A DNA stretch of 64,000 nt from Anadara kagoshimensis (lineage: Eukaryota; Mollusca; Bivalvia; Arcoida; Arcidae), in NCBI GenBank assembly GCA_021292105.1, contig CM037861.1, positions 45,198,310-45,262,309 of the forward strand, written 5' to 3'. Below are positions 14,301 through 29,522 of the stretch, piece by piece. Position 1 is the stretch's first letter; each line of letters opens with the position of its first letter. The notes beneath the pieces are model-generated. The model saw nothing but the letters and a program-made list of their open reading frames with translations, did not search any database and was not told where the DNA came from. Both the position numbers and the translations under genes were made by a program.

Positions 14301-17300
14301 GTAACTTGCTCCTCCAGGATGAGTCAATGGTTTATCATGAGGAGAAACTTCTGTTACATGTCCATCACCAACTTTACCATCCAATCTGGAAAACAGTTAA
14401 AATGTACATAAATATATATTTATTGATAAACTCTTAAGAAAAAAAAACAAATAATAAAAACTCACAAACAATATATATTAATTATAAACTATACATTGTT
14501 TATATGTCAACATGAACAAATTAAAATTACATATTGACAACAAAACCATTTTCATATTTTACCTAATAGACTAATAGAAGTTTGTTTTTGTATGTGTTAA
14601 ATGAAACTACAAATCAGTGACACTTAATTCCTTTTTCCTTTATGTCAGAATGTACAAGTTTGCCTGGCAAAATATATGAATCTCTGTACTGATTAAATGG
14701 GGTTTTACATTCCAGTCAAAAATATTTGACTTATATTGAGACATCACCAGCTAAAGGTGAAGTGGCAGAAATTTTTACCTTTGCAGCGAGCTCAGGGCAA
14801 TGTGCAGGGAAAGTTCTTTTACATGCCACCCTGGGCTCTCATCAAGTCCTGTTTTAATAAGACTATTATTGGTCACTTTTAAAGCAAAACTATAAACATT
14901 GGAACAGACACTAATTACAGGTGTGGGGGTAAGAAAGATAAAAAGTACCTGTGTTGTCTTAAGAGCATACATTCTCCACCTTCATTAGGGTCCAAGTTAT
15001 ATAAATATAAATATCCATCTTGTGATGCCACCAATAATCTAGGTATCTTTTGTATTCTGAAATATATCAACAAATCAAATTATATACATGTAAATCATGA
15101 ATGTGTACTGTCCGTGTCTCGGTGGTACAATAACATTTGCTCACATATACTGTAAACATATTTAATTTCGCGATGTACTAATTTTTCGCTTATTTCGCAG
15201 TCGCTTGTTTTGAACAAAAATTAATACCAAGTAAAAATTATATTGTGCTTATTGTGTTATAGTGCATATTTCAAAAACACGAAAATTCAACTACGTGGAT
15301 ATGTCTAAATTTCCTACACCGGGAAAATAAATACACGCTAAATTAAATATGTTTACAGTATTCATTCAGTTACATCACATACTACCGGTAATTGCTTCAT
15401 GATCTCAGTTGATGTCATCTGTAACCATATTTACTGTTCTTGTACCTGGAGATCCTCGTTGGCAGAGTAGTATGGATCCAAGTGTCTCTCACCACTTAGG
15501 TTCAAATCCCACACAGAACAAATCCTAGTGTGAGAAAATTTGTTAGTTTGCTTGCTGAAGCTACCTGGTTTTCTCCAGGCACCTGGGTTTAATCCACCAT
15601 TCAAGAACTGACCACTTATGTAACAGAATCTTTATAAATTTTATAAAATTCTACAACTGCACAAACTCTATTACCCCATTTAACTCCATACTTTTACTTG
15701 TAGATACTTTCTATTGGTATGTCAGTTGGTAAAGTACTTACTCCCTTAGTGAACAATTAGAGTGTAATTACTGACAAGGTCAGGTTAGAGATATGATTTT
15801 GATAGTGACTGTACTTCATAGGTCATTCTAACGAGACCATAAAAAAATCCCATTTACTCACATGTACTGTTGTATGTGACTTGGACATTTATCAGTAACT
15901 ATTTTTTATAGACATATGAATATCTACATGTAGGTAATTTTGTACCCCATCCAAAATAAAATGAGTAAAAACATATTACTCACGTGGCTAAAGCACAGAC
16001 ATTATGAAGTCCAGAGTTAGGAAGACGAGCAGTTGCAAATGCCCGTCCTTGGTTAAACATTTCTGTCACTTGGTTAGGCAGGTAATTAGCAGAGGATTTT
16101 AATGCATTTCCAAAGAATCCCATCCAACTTTGAGGTTCTTCATTTGGCCTGTAAATATACATGTAACACAATGTTATACATTTAATGAAAAGCAAACATA
16201 CCAATCCATGTCCAATCAAAATTCCAGATCAAAATTAAAAGCTTTTAAAACTGGCAAGTTATGGTTAGTTAAACATGTGAACTTCTACCAGGCCGGGTGC
16301 TCTGGAAGGGCAAGAACCTCCTATTTAGCTAGTGCCTTGGACATGTGTGTGATCATAACTTAAAACTAACCATAAACAACTAAACAGGAGCTCTTAAGTA
16401 TCTATATCAACTATTTACAACTTAATCTGTGATGTAAAAACTAATCAATTTTCAGTGACAACATTTAACAATTTTAGGCATGCAATAATTTACAGGTTAC
16501 TAAGATCACTGTGTACCATGACTAATACCATGACTAAGTCAGTTGTGTAGGAACACCATAAATCCAAAAGGAGCAAGTTATCACTGCAATGGGATGCCAT
16601 TTAAAGTGTCCTCCAACAAAAATTGGTAAATTTATGTTTTTTTACCATATGAATGTGCATGATCAAAATTCAAATACAATGTTTCAAATGGCACATCTAC
16701 TCTACCCAAAGTTGTTCCTTAGAGTTTCATAAAGATCTGTTCCATAGTTTTGGAGAAAAGTGGCAGTTGCAGTCAAAATGTTGTTGGGAGAAATGGAGTA
16801 AACCATTTATGTTCCCTAAATTGGTTAAGGGGACATAATAAGACAATAAATGATCTTACCTATCTTTTGGCATTTCTAATTTAAATATATGAACAGTTTC
16901 TGTGTTACTGGATGCTGATAAAAACAGAGAATCTGCACTAAATGCCAGAGATTGAATAGACACACATCTAAAATATAAAATAAAATTATATTATTGTTCC
17001 ATCTACCTGTTAAAAGAATTTTAAGATGTAGTCAAAATATATAAACAAAATTACCAAATCCACCTGATTCATAATTTAAATCAGCAACATGAAATGTAAG
17101 ATATCACTTCATTTTTATTTATTTACACAATTCAATGCAAAAAACAACTAAAGACTTTTACATTCGTTTAACCTTGGGTGTCATTTCCAGATTCACATTT
17201 TGAGGTTTTTTTATGTACATTGTATTTCATGTAAACTTGTCAATGTATTATTATAAATAGTCTGTTATACTGAATCAACAGTACTAGTAAGTACCAATAC

Positions 17301-18440
17301 TTAATTTTTAAATATTATCATTTTGAAATCCTGATACACAACTTCTATTTGTCAAAGATAATCAAAATTTGCTACTCCTTTAAAGTTGTCAGTTACAAAT
17401 TGGTATAATTGTAATTGTAATTTTTAATTTGATGCATTGTATTACAAATAATTAATGCTCTCTATCATTCTCTTTCTCTTCCTCTCTTTCTATCCCTCTG
17501 CTTTCTTAAAAATTTAGTTATTAATACGTAACCTTTTTACACCTCTTCTAAATTCAAATAATTTCTGTCCATCTGGTATTGAGAATACTCTAATAACTGT
17601 ACCCTACAAACACATCAGAAATAGTTAAAATAATTAGAAAACATGTTTTAAAGAAAAATTGTGCTACTTTAGCTAACTTCACAAGAACTTTGTTAAAACC
17701 CATAGAATAAGTTAATGTTTTAAACATAAACTATCACTACCTAAAAACACTACAGTTTTAAACATAGCAGTATTTCTAAAAAGACGTTAAATGCCAATAT
17801 CTTAATATCTGAATATTTAAGCTATACTTTTGCTTTTTGGGACATTTTAACTATATAAAACACATGGAGATATTTTAAAACATTTTATTACCATATGAGT
17901 ACCGTCGCGAGAAAAGGTACAAAATAACATTTTTTATCGATTTTGAGATATTAGTATCATTAAATTCGCGAAAATCTTACGTTTTTAATGATATTAAAGA
18001 CTTAATGACTTTCTTTACACATAAATATAAAAAGGAATATATAACTATTCACATTTTATACAATTGAACACAATAACGTTACAATAACGTCACTTGTATC
18101 CTCGCTTTTCCAGACTGGCGTTTAGCCCTTTAATTGGCAGAGAAAATTAGAAAAACCGCGAAAATTGTACCCTATTTTCAATGCACATTTTAAGATATTT
18201 GCAGTAAACCAATATATATTTATATATTTGGTATGCCAATATACTATACTTTCCTTTTAGGTACGTTTCATCCATATATAAATGTTTCCATGGCAACATA
18301 AACACCACATTTACGATAATAACATGTGAAAACTCGCTGAATTTTGAGGTTTTTCTTAGAATAAATTTCTTATAGCTTGAGACTAGTACGCTAGAAGAAC
18401 ATGATTTGCAGGTTATAAAAATAATCATGAAAGATGCTGC

Positions 18441-18474
<34 letters not shown>

Positions 18475-21400
18475 ATGTAATAACAATTGTAAAATTTGCA
18501 TGTTTTCACAAAAAATAGGAACTCTGAAAATAAAAGGTTTTCAGTGATTCATTAAACAAACAGGCTTTTATTTTTTTTATTAATTTTTTGTTGTTGAGAA
18601 CATAACTTTGACTCCAAAACTTTCAACAATACAAATCTATGGTAAACAATATAATAATTAGAGGACTCATACTATTTCGTCTAAATAACCTCAAATTTTG
18701 TTACCATGGCAACAAAAACGGGAAAATGCCCACAACTGGTGTCTTTTTCAACCAAATATGGAGTAGTTCAAATGGTATTAAAAAAAGCTTGTCAAGTTTG
18801 ACCCTGCCGCTTGACCTTTAATTTATCAGTTTTTAATTCAATTCAATTCAGGGTTCGGAGCACACGCTAGCGCCGTATTTTTACAGTACTTGTACTGTTC
18901 ACTTTTTATGCACTTTGTATTTTATAAATGGAAAATTGCGCATTTATTTTGGGTTTTATTTAATTGAATATTATATTTTTATAATATTTTTTTTAAGATG
19001 TATGCACTTCTCTTTCAAAAGAACTAGCAGTATTACAAATGATGTTTCTAGCATCATTCGGCCATTTAGATATTTAATTGCGTATTCTGTCGGACATGTT
19101 TCTAATCATTAGAATTTTATACTAAACTGAAAAAGAGAGAATGATGCACGGATTTTTCACGCGTGAAAGAGACGCAAGAAAATCAAGTAAATTTAACAAA
19201 AAATTGATAAGCCGGAAATAAATCAGATTTAGCAAGATTTGAACCACTGGCCCAGTAGCCAGCTTAACAATTATGTAGACAACACACTAACAGGCACCGC
19301 CACCCTGGATGTTGATTTTAAACGTGGTTGCAAAAGATAAACCCATGAATCGTTTTGTTTCTTATTTAAACGTTAATAATACACATATTTTTATATATTT
19401 TTATCAATTTATTTTATATATATATACCGTGAATTTAAAAAAAAAGACTAAGTATATTTCTGCACTTTAAAAAAAGAGTTCAAAAGCAAACGTCTTTTTT
19501 TTAATCAAGTATACCCCGTGCTACATAATCGATCATTCCTAATAAATATGAAATTAAAGGTCAAGTGGCAGGGTCAAACTTGACGAGCTATAACTACACA
19601 TTCTCGAAGTCTGGATCGAGACAGTCAACACTTACATCTATATCATATTGAGTATTACCAACTCAAACTCATACCAGTCCCTGACGTCCTGTGTATATGT
19701 GTAAAGTTTACATATACCAGTCCCTGTGTATATTTTATACCAGTTCCCGTGTACAGTTTTTACCAGTCCCCGTGTTTAGTTTTTACCAACCCCTGTGTAC
19801 AGTTTATACCCATTCCCGTGTATGGTTTATACATGTCCTCGTTGGGAATTTTTTTACCCGAGTCACCGTGTACAGTTTATGCCAGTTACCGTGTACAGTT
19901 TATACCAGTTCCCGTGTACAGTTTATACCAGTACCCGTGTACAGTTTATACCATTTACCGTGTACAGTTTATGTACAGTTTATACGAGTCCCCGTGTACA
20001 GTTTATACCAACCCCGTGTACAGTTTATACCAGTCCCCGTGTACAGTTAATGCAGTTATTTACAGTTATACCACCGTGTACAGTTTATACCAGTACCCGT
20101 GTACAGTTTATACCAGTTACCGTGTACAGTTTATACCAGTCCCCGTGTACAGTTTATACCAGTCCCTGTGTACAGTTTATACCAGTCTCCGTATGTGTTG
20201 TGTTGTCTGTTGTGTCCTATTTTTGGATGCATTATTGTTGTCAAGTGTGTTTTACTACCCAGTTGAAATTCTTACATTTATATCGAGGTGGTCAGTTCAA
20301 GGATGGTGGAGGAAACTGGATAGTCTTGAAATAAAAAACTTCGACAAGCGAACTGACAAACATTCTCACATGTGTCCCGAGTGGGATTTAAACCAAGGTG
20401 TTGTGATCCGTAACCACACAATTGAGCCCACTTGGCCACCTAGCCCCCAAATACATGTATGTTTTCAGTTACTAGAACCGATTTACTGAATGTTAAAATA
20501 GTGATCGTAGACTGTGTAGCCTTGCACATAGGAACTAAATGTTTTGTCCTCGCCAAACATACAAAAAAGTTTCGAATTGGACTCAACTTCTTATAAGAAT
20601 GTACCGAAATGAAATATACTGCAAAGTGAGAAGCTATTTCGGGTTTCTTAACTTATAACAATTTGTAATCACATAATTTTTGCTGAAGGGCGTGTACCTC
20701 AAGAACCAATAGACTGAAAATGCAAGACATAGGCGCTTTCACACTACGAGTGCTACGATCTGACATATTCCAGGATGATTTCGAGTGTTCTTAGTTAAAA
20801 CAAATTTAGTATTAATTTAGCGCACGCGGCAATGAATAAAAAACTTATATAGGTGTTTTACTTTGCATCGGAAATTTTTAGCCACTTGCAATGATACCGT
20901 GCACTATGTGTAGTAGCCAAAATACATAAGCGTGTGCTGTTGAGCTGCTTGTTTCTAGCCAGAATTAGCCGTTTATAGTGTCCGTTCACTGCTACCCCAC
21001 CAGACCGTTTAGCAGACTTCAATAAATGTCGACGGTAATATTTTTACCGAGACAATAACCTCGGTTTTACAGAGACAATAACCTCGGTTTCCTCATAGTA
21101 CGTAATGCTCATGATACTAGTGCTGAATAATAATTTATCATTATTATTTGCAAGGCAAAACCAAAATTGTTATAGCAATTGTTCAGAAAATAAACATGTT
21201 ATGGTAATCTTCTTTTCCATGATAACTGGGGTAGCGACAAAGTTAACGTTGTCTAATTAGAAGTTGAACAGAGATTAATAGTTTCAATAACTTGTGACGT
21301 GTGGGCCAGACACAATAATATTTTGAAAATCTATCCCATGAATATTAGTTATAATTATTTATAACAAAATGAATAGTTAATTATCTCTGACAAGGAAAAT

Positions 21401-22178
21401 ACCTAAAAAGCAGATTTTTTGATTTTTTTTTTAAGAAATGCGCCCGAGTCGATAGGGCATCCATAAATTAAGGAATGCCATCAACAGTCATTTTCAGCTC
21501 TAAATAATCTCTGATGGATCAAAACAAAACTAAAACAACATTCCCGGGTTTTATAAGAGGTAATAATTTATTGGTGATAGTTTCGATTACTCGAATCTTC
21601 AAAGTATCATTTCGAGAGATTATCAAATGCATTGTTTTAATGGTATAATTTATTACGTAAAAAAAAACCCATCCTCTCAGAATCATCGATCTAGTATTTG
21701 ACCCTTATATACATTTGTTACGGACGTAGTATAAGACATCTTATCTATCGCCGTACATAACACTAAAAATCGGAATTTTTTTTTTACAAGAAGTGATGCA
21801 AATTTAATAAGTGATATTTTTTTAACAATGTTGACGTCTGTTAGTCGTTGATATATCAATGGATAGCTTTTCATAATGTGAAAATTTTATTTTTATCACT
21901 TTAACTGAGAAAAACAATGAGATATTAAGGGTTGCTTTGGATGCTATTTTCAGGATCTTTTAATTGAAACCAAAAAAAAAATATTATCAAAAGTCAATAT
22001 TTGAAAAATGTAAATCGAGAGAATTCTTTAGACATAATTATTTATTTTTATTATATTATCAATTATGACCTGCTATTTTATTGTCGCAGATCTTTAAGTG
22101 AAGACGGTGTACCGGTTGTGGAAGACTGGGTAAAACCTGAACGTCAAAGTTGCACATTTTTGGTCAAACCAAAAAATA

Positions 22179-22210
<32 letters not shown>

Positions 22211-25200
22211 CTGGAATACTGAAGTCTATCTAGCTTTCAATCAAACTCGACGCAAAAAGTTTAACATGTGTACAATGGAAACAATCACCTGCGCTCAGTC
22301 AGAGCTCAGCGATAACTCGGTAGAATCTGACACGTCATTTCAAACGTCATTTACACAGTTTTGCGTTCGATGTTATTTTGTACCTTTTCTCGCGACGGTA
22401 CTCATATAATGTTTTACATATACATTTGTCTACAATACCTTTTCAGATGCTGTTGCTAATTTGGTGCCTTGAGCATTAAAAGCTATTGCTGCTAAAGGAT
22501 TATCATGGGCAGGAATCATAGTAACAGCTCTCTGTAATCAAAGTTTAACATATATAATATGTACATGTACAGACTATAGTAACTTTATGTGTAACATGTA
22601 CCTAGCTTCCTCTTGATCAGCCAAATTATATTATTACATGTTTATTGCTGTCTTTTTGTCATTAAATCAAGTACCTGTGTGCCCAATATTAGTACTAGTA
22701 CTTTTAGGTTTTAGGGGGTTAAGGTACTGCCTCTTGAAGCATTTCTGTTTTGCCTTCAGTCTTGTATACAAAGATGTTTTAAAAAGCTTCCAGATATTAT
22801 TTTTTGCTGACAATATTGATTAACTTCGAATGCTACTCAATGCTATGTAATGAAGTGTTTTGATGATTTCACAGTGAGCAATTAAATAGTAATCAATTTG
22901 ATAAACATTAATCTAATCTATGGTCTGGTTCATCAAGCATTTTTTTTAAACTTTTCTTAATCATTTAAGAATCATTGGTCCCAAATACTCTTGATGTATG
23001 TTTACATTATCCTGGTTTGATTGTTTCCTTAGTTTGTAGTATGTCTTCATTCTTCAGGTAAAATGGCTATTGTCCAGCATGTGTATAGAGTGAAAAATTA
23101 CTGTCTTAAGGCTAATCAGTTTCAAAAATACTTGAACTCAGGTTGCCAAATCATGGTGCATCTATATTTAAATATGATATAAACATGTTTAGAAAAACCT
23201 CTGACACATCCATAGAAAGGTTAATCTTTCTACTCCAAAGGGAAAAATATCAATTACAAGTATACAGGAAAAGTCAAAAGGATGCCCTGATTATAACACA
23301 GAAATTACAACTCATGACACTGCAAAAAGCATTAACTTGTTTCATTGTTATTTGTGCAATATTTTACTTACCAAATTTATAGTATCAAATATTTGCACTT
23401 CCCCAATTTGATTACTACCTGGGTATGCCAGGAAACAATTGTCATTATTAATTGACAGTGCACAGAGACCATGTGGGTTAGGAGGTGTGTCACGTATAGT
23501 GTGTAATACTTTCATATCCCGTATATTGTGTATATATAAACTCTCTTCCAGGCAAACGATAAGCCTCTGAAAACAAAACAAGTTCATTTTAATACTCAGC
23601 AAATTTATACAATTATAATATATAAATATGCTTACCCTAACATATTAGCTTACTCTTAGTGTTCAATCTAGAAGGGTTCCTTGCTCCATTGACCCTAAAA
23701 TAATGATTTTGTCCCACAAATATAATGTCTGTAAGGCTTGTAAGCCAAACCCGGTCCATCTTTTTAGTCTCAATATTCAAATTTTGAATACTGGTAAATC
23801 CAGTTTTACCTACCGGTATTTCTTATTTATATTTTTTCAATGAATGAATATTTATCTTCACAAATTAAACATATTAATTTACATGTATGTTATAATATGA
23901 AACCGACTTTTGAAAACATGGCCCATTTTTTCAAGGCATGGGCCAGGATGACTACGCCAATTACATTTCTGAATAGAACACTACTCTGACTACGGTGGCA
24001 TTAACCTTTTAAAACTAATTTTGTCTGTCATTTAAAGGTAAACAATACAATATTACCAGTATTTAACCTCTACTTTGATCCAAGATTTGTAACATTATGC
24101 TGGGAAGAGTTGGTTTTTTTTCACTTCAAACCTGCTCAGACACTAAAGGTTCTGATCCAGAAAGTATAATTTAATACTGAACTGAAAGTGAAAAGACTTT
24201 CAGCTAGCAAAGCAACAAAAGTTGTCTGCTATTTTTTGGATTTGGATTAAGTTTGTTACCTACTTCTAATAACATTAAATTTTCTGAATATATTTTGCAA
24301 TACTTATTAACTCTGTATTTGCTGTCTACTTTAAGAAATTTGTCTTCTACTTGAAAATTTACTGAAATGGCTGAGCTTTCAATAAAGATTTGTAATAAAA
24401 TAACAATAAATGTATCTAGTTTCCTTTAAAACAAATCAAAATTCAAGGCATTTCAAGACAAATTCTGAATTCTTTTCACAACTAGGAAGCAAATTTGAGG
24501 CCTTTTGAAGTATTCTATGTTTCTACTTTTAAATGCAAACCCTGTTATAGCTTAGGAATGCATTATAAATCAAAGCATAGAAAATGCTTAAAACTTAGAA
24601 ATACATACCTGCCGATTCAAGCGTACAGCCAGTATTGAATTTGAGTAACTGTAATTGCATATTTCTGTTCCCTTTTTGAAGTGACATACTTTCAACTTCC
24701 TTGGTGAGGATAAACTTACAATAGCAACTAGACTGCTAGAAAACAACCTCTCAACTATACATATATCTTCACTCTCTGGTAAAATAAAAATAAATGCCAA
24801 TAACTACTGTAGGAACCACTACTGTAGGAACCACTCTGTTTGTGACAGTGAAATACTCTTTATATCCATAGTAAAGCAAATAAAATTGAATAAAGATTGA
24901 TATTATTCACTAACTTGTACCTAGTCGTAACAGGAAATCTGTTAGTGCATCTGCTATTGTCATTAAGTGTGCCTGTAGAAAGGAATATGTTGGCGTTATG
25001 GGGATTTTACATGGCGAAAATGGCGAAGTTTACACCGGAAAGTGATGTTCTTGGTGACGTTTTACGTCATATGTGCAACAGAATCCACCATTTCCCTGGT
25101 TTTTCAACATGTTAAATCCCCATAGCGTCAACGTTTTACCTTGTGCAGATATATTCTGTGCTAATCGTGGATGCGCATACAGATTTCCTGTTATGACTAG

Positions 25201-28200
25201 GTACAAGTAAGTGAAAAATATCAATTTTTATTAAAACTTATTTGATTTTCTATGGATATGAAGAGTATTTCACTGTCACAAAAAGAGTGGTTCCTACAGT
25301 AATGTAAATTTATTCAAGCTCATGTTAAATTTTCATTATCATGTATTTACATGTTTATAGCAGGCATGGGGCGAATTACATTGCAATGTAATGCATTACA
25401 TTACAATTACTTTGACAAAAGTAGCATTATATTACAATTACAATTACATGTATTTTGGAAAGTAATGCATTATATTACAATTACTTTACCAAAGTAATGC
25501 ATTATATTACACATTACATTTCATATAGAATCCAAACATATAAATACGATATGTTTCGGATTCAGAATTTGAAATTGAAATTTTGGGTTCTTTTTCTATA
25601 AAGTTTTTATGTTTTGATTTTCAACTGTTGAAAACAGGAGTATATATAGTCAATAAGTGCATGTATAGATTCTTTTTGCTTTGGGTCATTTAACTGATAT
25701 TTCTGCTGTTTACCAGTAGGTTTGACAAAATTTGTCAAAGTTGATTGTTCATCTTTATCAGGCTTTTTATTATCTAAATATACATTTCTGTTTTACTCTA
25801 AAAATTAAGAAGAAGAAAAAACAGAGATGTTGTAAGGAATTTTTTCATATTATATGTTTTTATTTTTTATTTATTTTATTCACTGAATGTTTCTTAATTA
25901 CCATTACATCAAAACAGTAAAAGGAGTTGATAGGTATACAAACTAATTAGTGGTATTGTCAGGTGTAAATTATAAACCATACTTAACAAATAACTTCTTT
26001 AAGCATTAAAGATAGGTTACCTTAATAGGGTATAAAAAGGATTAAAAAAACAATCTCTGGTAAAAATAAAATAGTTTTCATCACAGTTTATCAGTTAAAG
26101 CAAAATTACAAATTCATGATTGTAGTTACTGAAACTTATATTAAAATATGTTGCAAATTTTGATGTGATCTTTAGACTTTCCGATAGTACTAAAAACAGC
26201 ATTTGCATTTTGCTTTAAAATGTATTTTTATTCTTTACATTTGTTGGAAATTCAAAATGATCTGAAGTATACTAACTTTTTAACATTTTATATAGCTTTA
26301 GTATTAAGGTTGAATGAAATTAATCATTAGTTTGACAAATTAACAGTTCAAAGTTACAATTTTTCTAGACATCGATTTTCATATTTTATATTAGCGAAAC
26401 ATGTAGCCTGTAGGTACTTACTAGCCCTGAATTGTAATGGTAATAATATCTAACATTTAATACAGATAAGTAATGCTATGCAATGCCATGTAATGCTTAA
26501 ATTACATGCGTTTTTGTCTATGTAATGCATTACATTACAATTACATGTAATGCAAAAATTAAGGCATTACACATTACATGCATTACTTTGAGAAATGTAA
26601 TGCATTACAGGGCATTACAATTACAAATTAGCATTACCCCATGCCTGGTTTATAGTAATGTTTTATCTTCCTACACCCATTAATAACCCTTTATCCCTGC
26701 TTGAAGAACATCAGTAGTTTTATCTGGACACTGGGTTTTCTGCACCATCACTGACCACCTTGATATATGTGAAATACCTGGGGTAGGGGTGGTGGTGTGG
26801 GGTAGGGGTGAACACTGGACATCCCCACTTAGGTGAGTACTCTACCAACTGAGCTACCAAGACTGTTACATTTGATGTATATTCAGTGTATATCCGATTG
26901 AAATTGGTAGTAATCATGGGGCTTTTTTCCATGGGGTGGGGCGGTGGTATGGGGGAGTGAATGAGCACAGGACTTCCCCCACTTAGCTGAGTGCTACTCA
27001 GACTGTTACATATGGTGTATATTCAGTGTAAATTCGATTGAAATTGGTAGTGACCATGGTGCTTTTCCTACAATAATATTATCTGGGGCATATATTACTA
27101 GCTTTTACATCCCTAAAATATCTGATATTACACCCACATAAATGACTTCTATTTCAATACTGTTGTGTCATCAAGGCAGCAACAGAAAACCGAATTAGTA
27201 TGCATTTAATGAATTGAAATATCATACATATAATTTTAAAATGTTTCAACATTGTTCAGTTTAATCGTTTAAATTACTGAATCAAGACAAATTTAACAAG
27301 TAATTGTAGTTAAACAAGGTACATTAGTTCATGTTTGAACATTCAACATATGGTTATTTATAGATCTGACAGCTGATTTCTTTGTTTACGCTGTTCCATC
27401 GATTAAACGTACCCATGGGTTCGGTAATACTGAATAGCGTCTAGAAGCGTCTAGACGAGTCTAGACGAGTCTAGAAGCGTCTAGAACGATTTAAAGCACT
27501 TTATCGTTAAAAAAGGTGGAGTCTAGAAAAAACATGTAATATATGTATATAATATCTATTATTTAAAAAAATAATGATATAGATATGACGAATATTAAGG
27601 CGAAAAACTTAATTTTTATTTTCGAGTCTAGAAACTACTAGAACGGTTTGAGACAGTTTGCCGTCTAGATCCAGTCTAGAACGATTTAAAGCACTTTATC
27701 GTTAAAAAAGGTGGAGTGTAGAAAAACATATAATATATGTATATAATATCTATTATTTAAAAAAATAATTATATAGATATGACGAATATTAAGGCGAAAA
27801 CTTAATTTTTATTTTCGAGTCTAGAAACTACTGATCGGTTTGAGACAGTTTGCCGTCTAGATCCAGTCTAGAACGATTTAAAGCACTTTATCGTAAAAAT
27901 GGTGGAGTCTAGAAAAACATATAATATATGTATATATATATATATATATATTTATTATTTTAAAAAAAAATTATATAAATCTGATGAATATTAAGGCGAA
28001 AAAGTTGATATTTTCATTTACGGGTTTAGAAATTACTAGAACAGTTTGAGACAGTTTGCCGTCTAGATCCAGTATAGAAGAACTCAAAGAACACTATCTA
28101 TAAGAAAAAATAAAACACATCTTACAAAATGTAATTTTGTTCAGGTCTATGGTGAAAAAATTAATTAAATGTATAATTGGGAAATAAAACGACTTGTGCA

Positions 28201-29233
28201 TAACGGAATCTGCGCGACAGCTAATCATCGAAAAATCGTGTACCTAAAGAAAGAGAACTCTTCCTTATTCACGTAAAAACTTTATCGATCTTTTAATAAA
28301 TGCCAATGAAGAATATAAATAAATAAATAAATAAATACATAAATAAATAAATAAAATTCGTTACATAATTTTGATTTTATGAAAAAAGATAACTCAAGAT
28401 AAATTCTAACATGTATACTGTAAAAATGTATTAGTTGAGCTTTTTATAATAGGTCAGACTGCCTTGGGGCATGAAAGGATTATTCGTTAATACCTTAAAT
28501 CAATGTACTGAACGGATTAACGGCACATGCCGAACGTGTCAGGTTGATTGCTAATTAATTACCTGCCGCGACTACACTATTGTCCAACTTGTATCCTTGT
28601 GAGATAAGTAAGCACGCAATTGTTAATTATCAATCTGACATATACTAACATTTGGCATACACAGAAGCAAAGATATTCGGTTGCTAAAGATATATGTAAA
28701 GATATTTTTCAATGTAAATGTAAAGATATTTTTCAATGAAAAAACGTATTAATTAAATTAGGTTTAGGCGTATCTTTGCAACATATTTGATGTTTTGGGA
28801 TTCATTTAAGTTAGACAACACAAATGAGAGAGAGAGAGAGAGAGAGGTGTAGATGTAATTTAATAATAGAGAAAGAAAGAGTAGATGTAAGTTAATAATA
28901 GAGAGGGAGAGAAGACGTAATTTAATGAAAGAGAGAGAGAGAGAGTAAACGTAAGTTAATGAGAGAGAGAGAGATAGAGAGAGAGAGTAGACGTAAGTTA
29001 ATAATAATGAGAGAGGGTAGACGTAAGTTTGAGAGAGAGATAGAGTAGACGTAAGTTAATAATGAGAGAGAGAGAGAGAGAGTTGAGAGAGAGAGAGAGT
29101 AGACATAAGTTAATAATAATATAGAGAGGGTAGACGTAAGTTAAGAGAGAGAGAGAGAGAGAGGGAGTAATAATAGAGAAAAAGAAAGAGTAGATGTAAG
29201 TTAATAATAAAGAGAGAGGGAGTAGACGTAGTA

Positions 29234-29274
<41 letters not shown>

Positions 29275-29285
29275 CGTAAGTTAAT

Positions 29286-29321
<36 letters not shown>

Positions 29322-29402
29322 CGTAAGTTAATAATAAGAGAGAGAGAGAGAGAGAGAGTAGACGTAAGTTAATACTAGAGAGAGTAGACGTAAGTTAATA
29401 CT

Positions 29403-29434
<32 letters not shown>

Positions 29435-29471
29435 CATAAGTTAATAATAATATAGAGAGGATAGACGAAAG

Positions 29472-29522
<51 letters not shown>

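Larger units (their letters stand above)
17893..22407 (+). mobile_element. 4.5-kb composite element with 38-bp perfect TIRs, in WIPI2 intron 5
   Basis: ATATGAGTACCGTCGCGAGA plus 18 more bases at 17893-17930 are repeated perfectly inverted at 22370-22407. Terminal ATAT/TA may include a TA or ATAT target duplication. No transposase ORF. The interior holds a nested inverted repeat, a 23-bp minisatellite and a SINE, so it is non-autonomous or has captured other repeats. Confidence 0.8.

Noticed and set aside
18147..18509. 120-aa minus-strand ORF with a poly-Tyr run
   Set aside because: Poly-Tyr comes from the AAT microsatellite; the rest is low-complexity AT-rich sequence.
19691..20489. Long overlapping ORFs (119, 179 and 246 aa) rich in VYSLYQ/VQFIPV
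   Set aside because: They are translations of a 23-bp minisatellite open in all three frames; no start context, splice or domain evidence.
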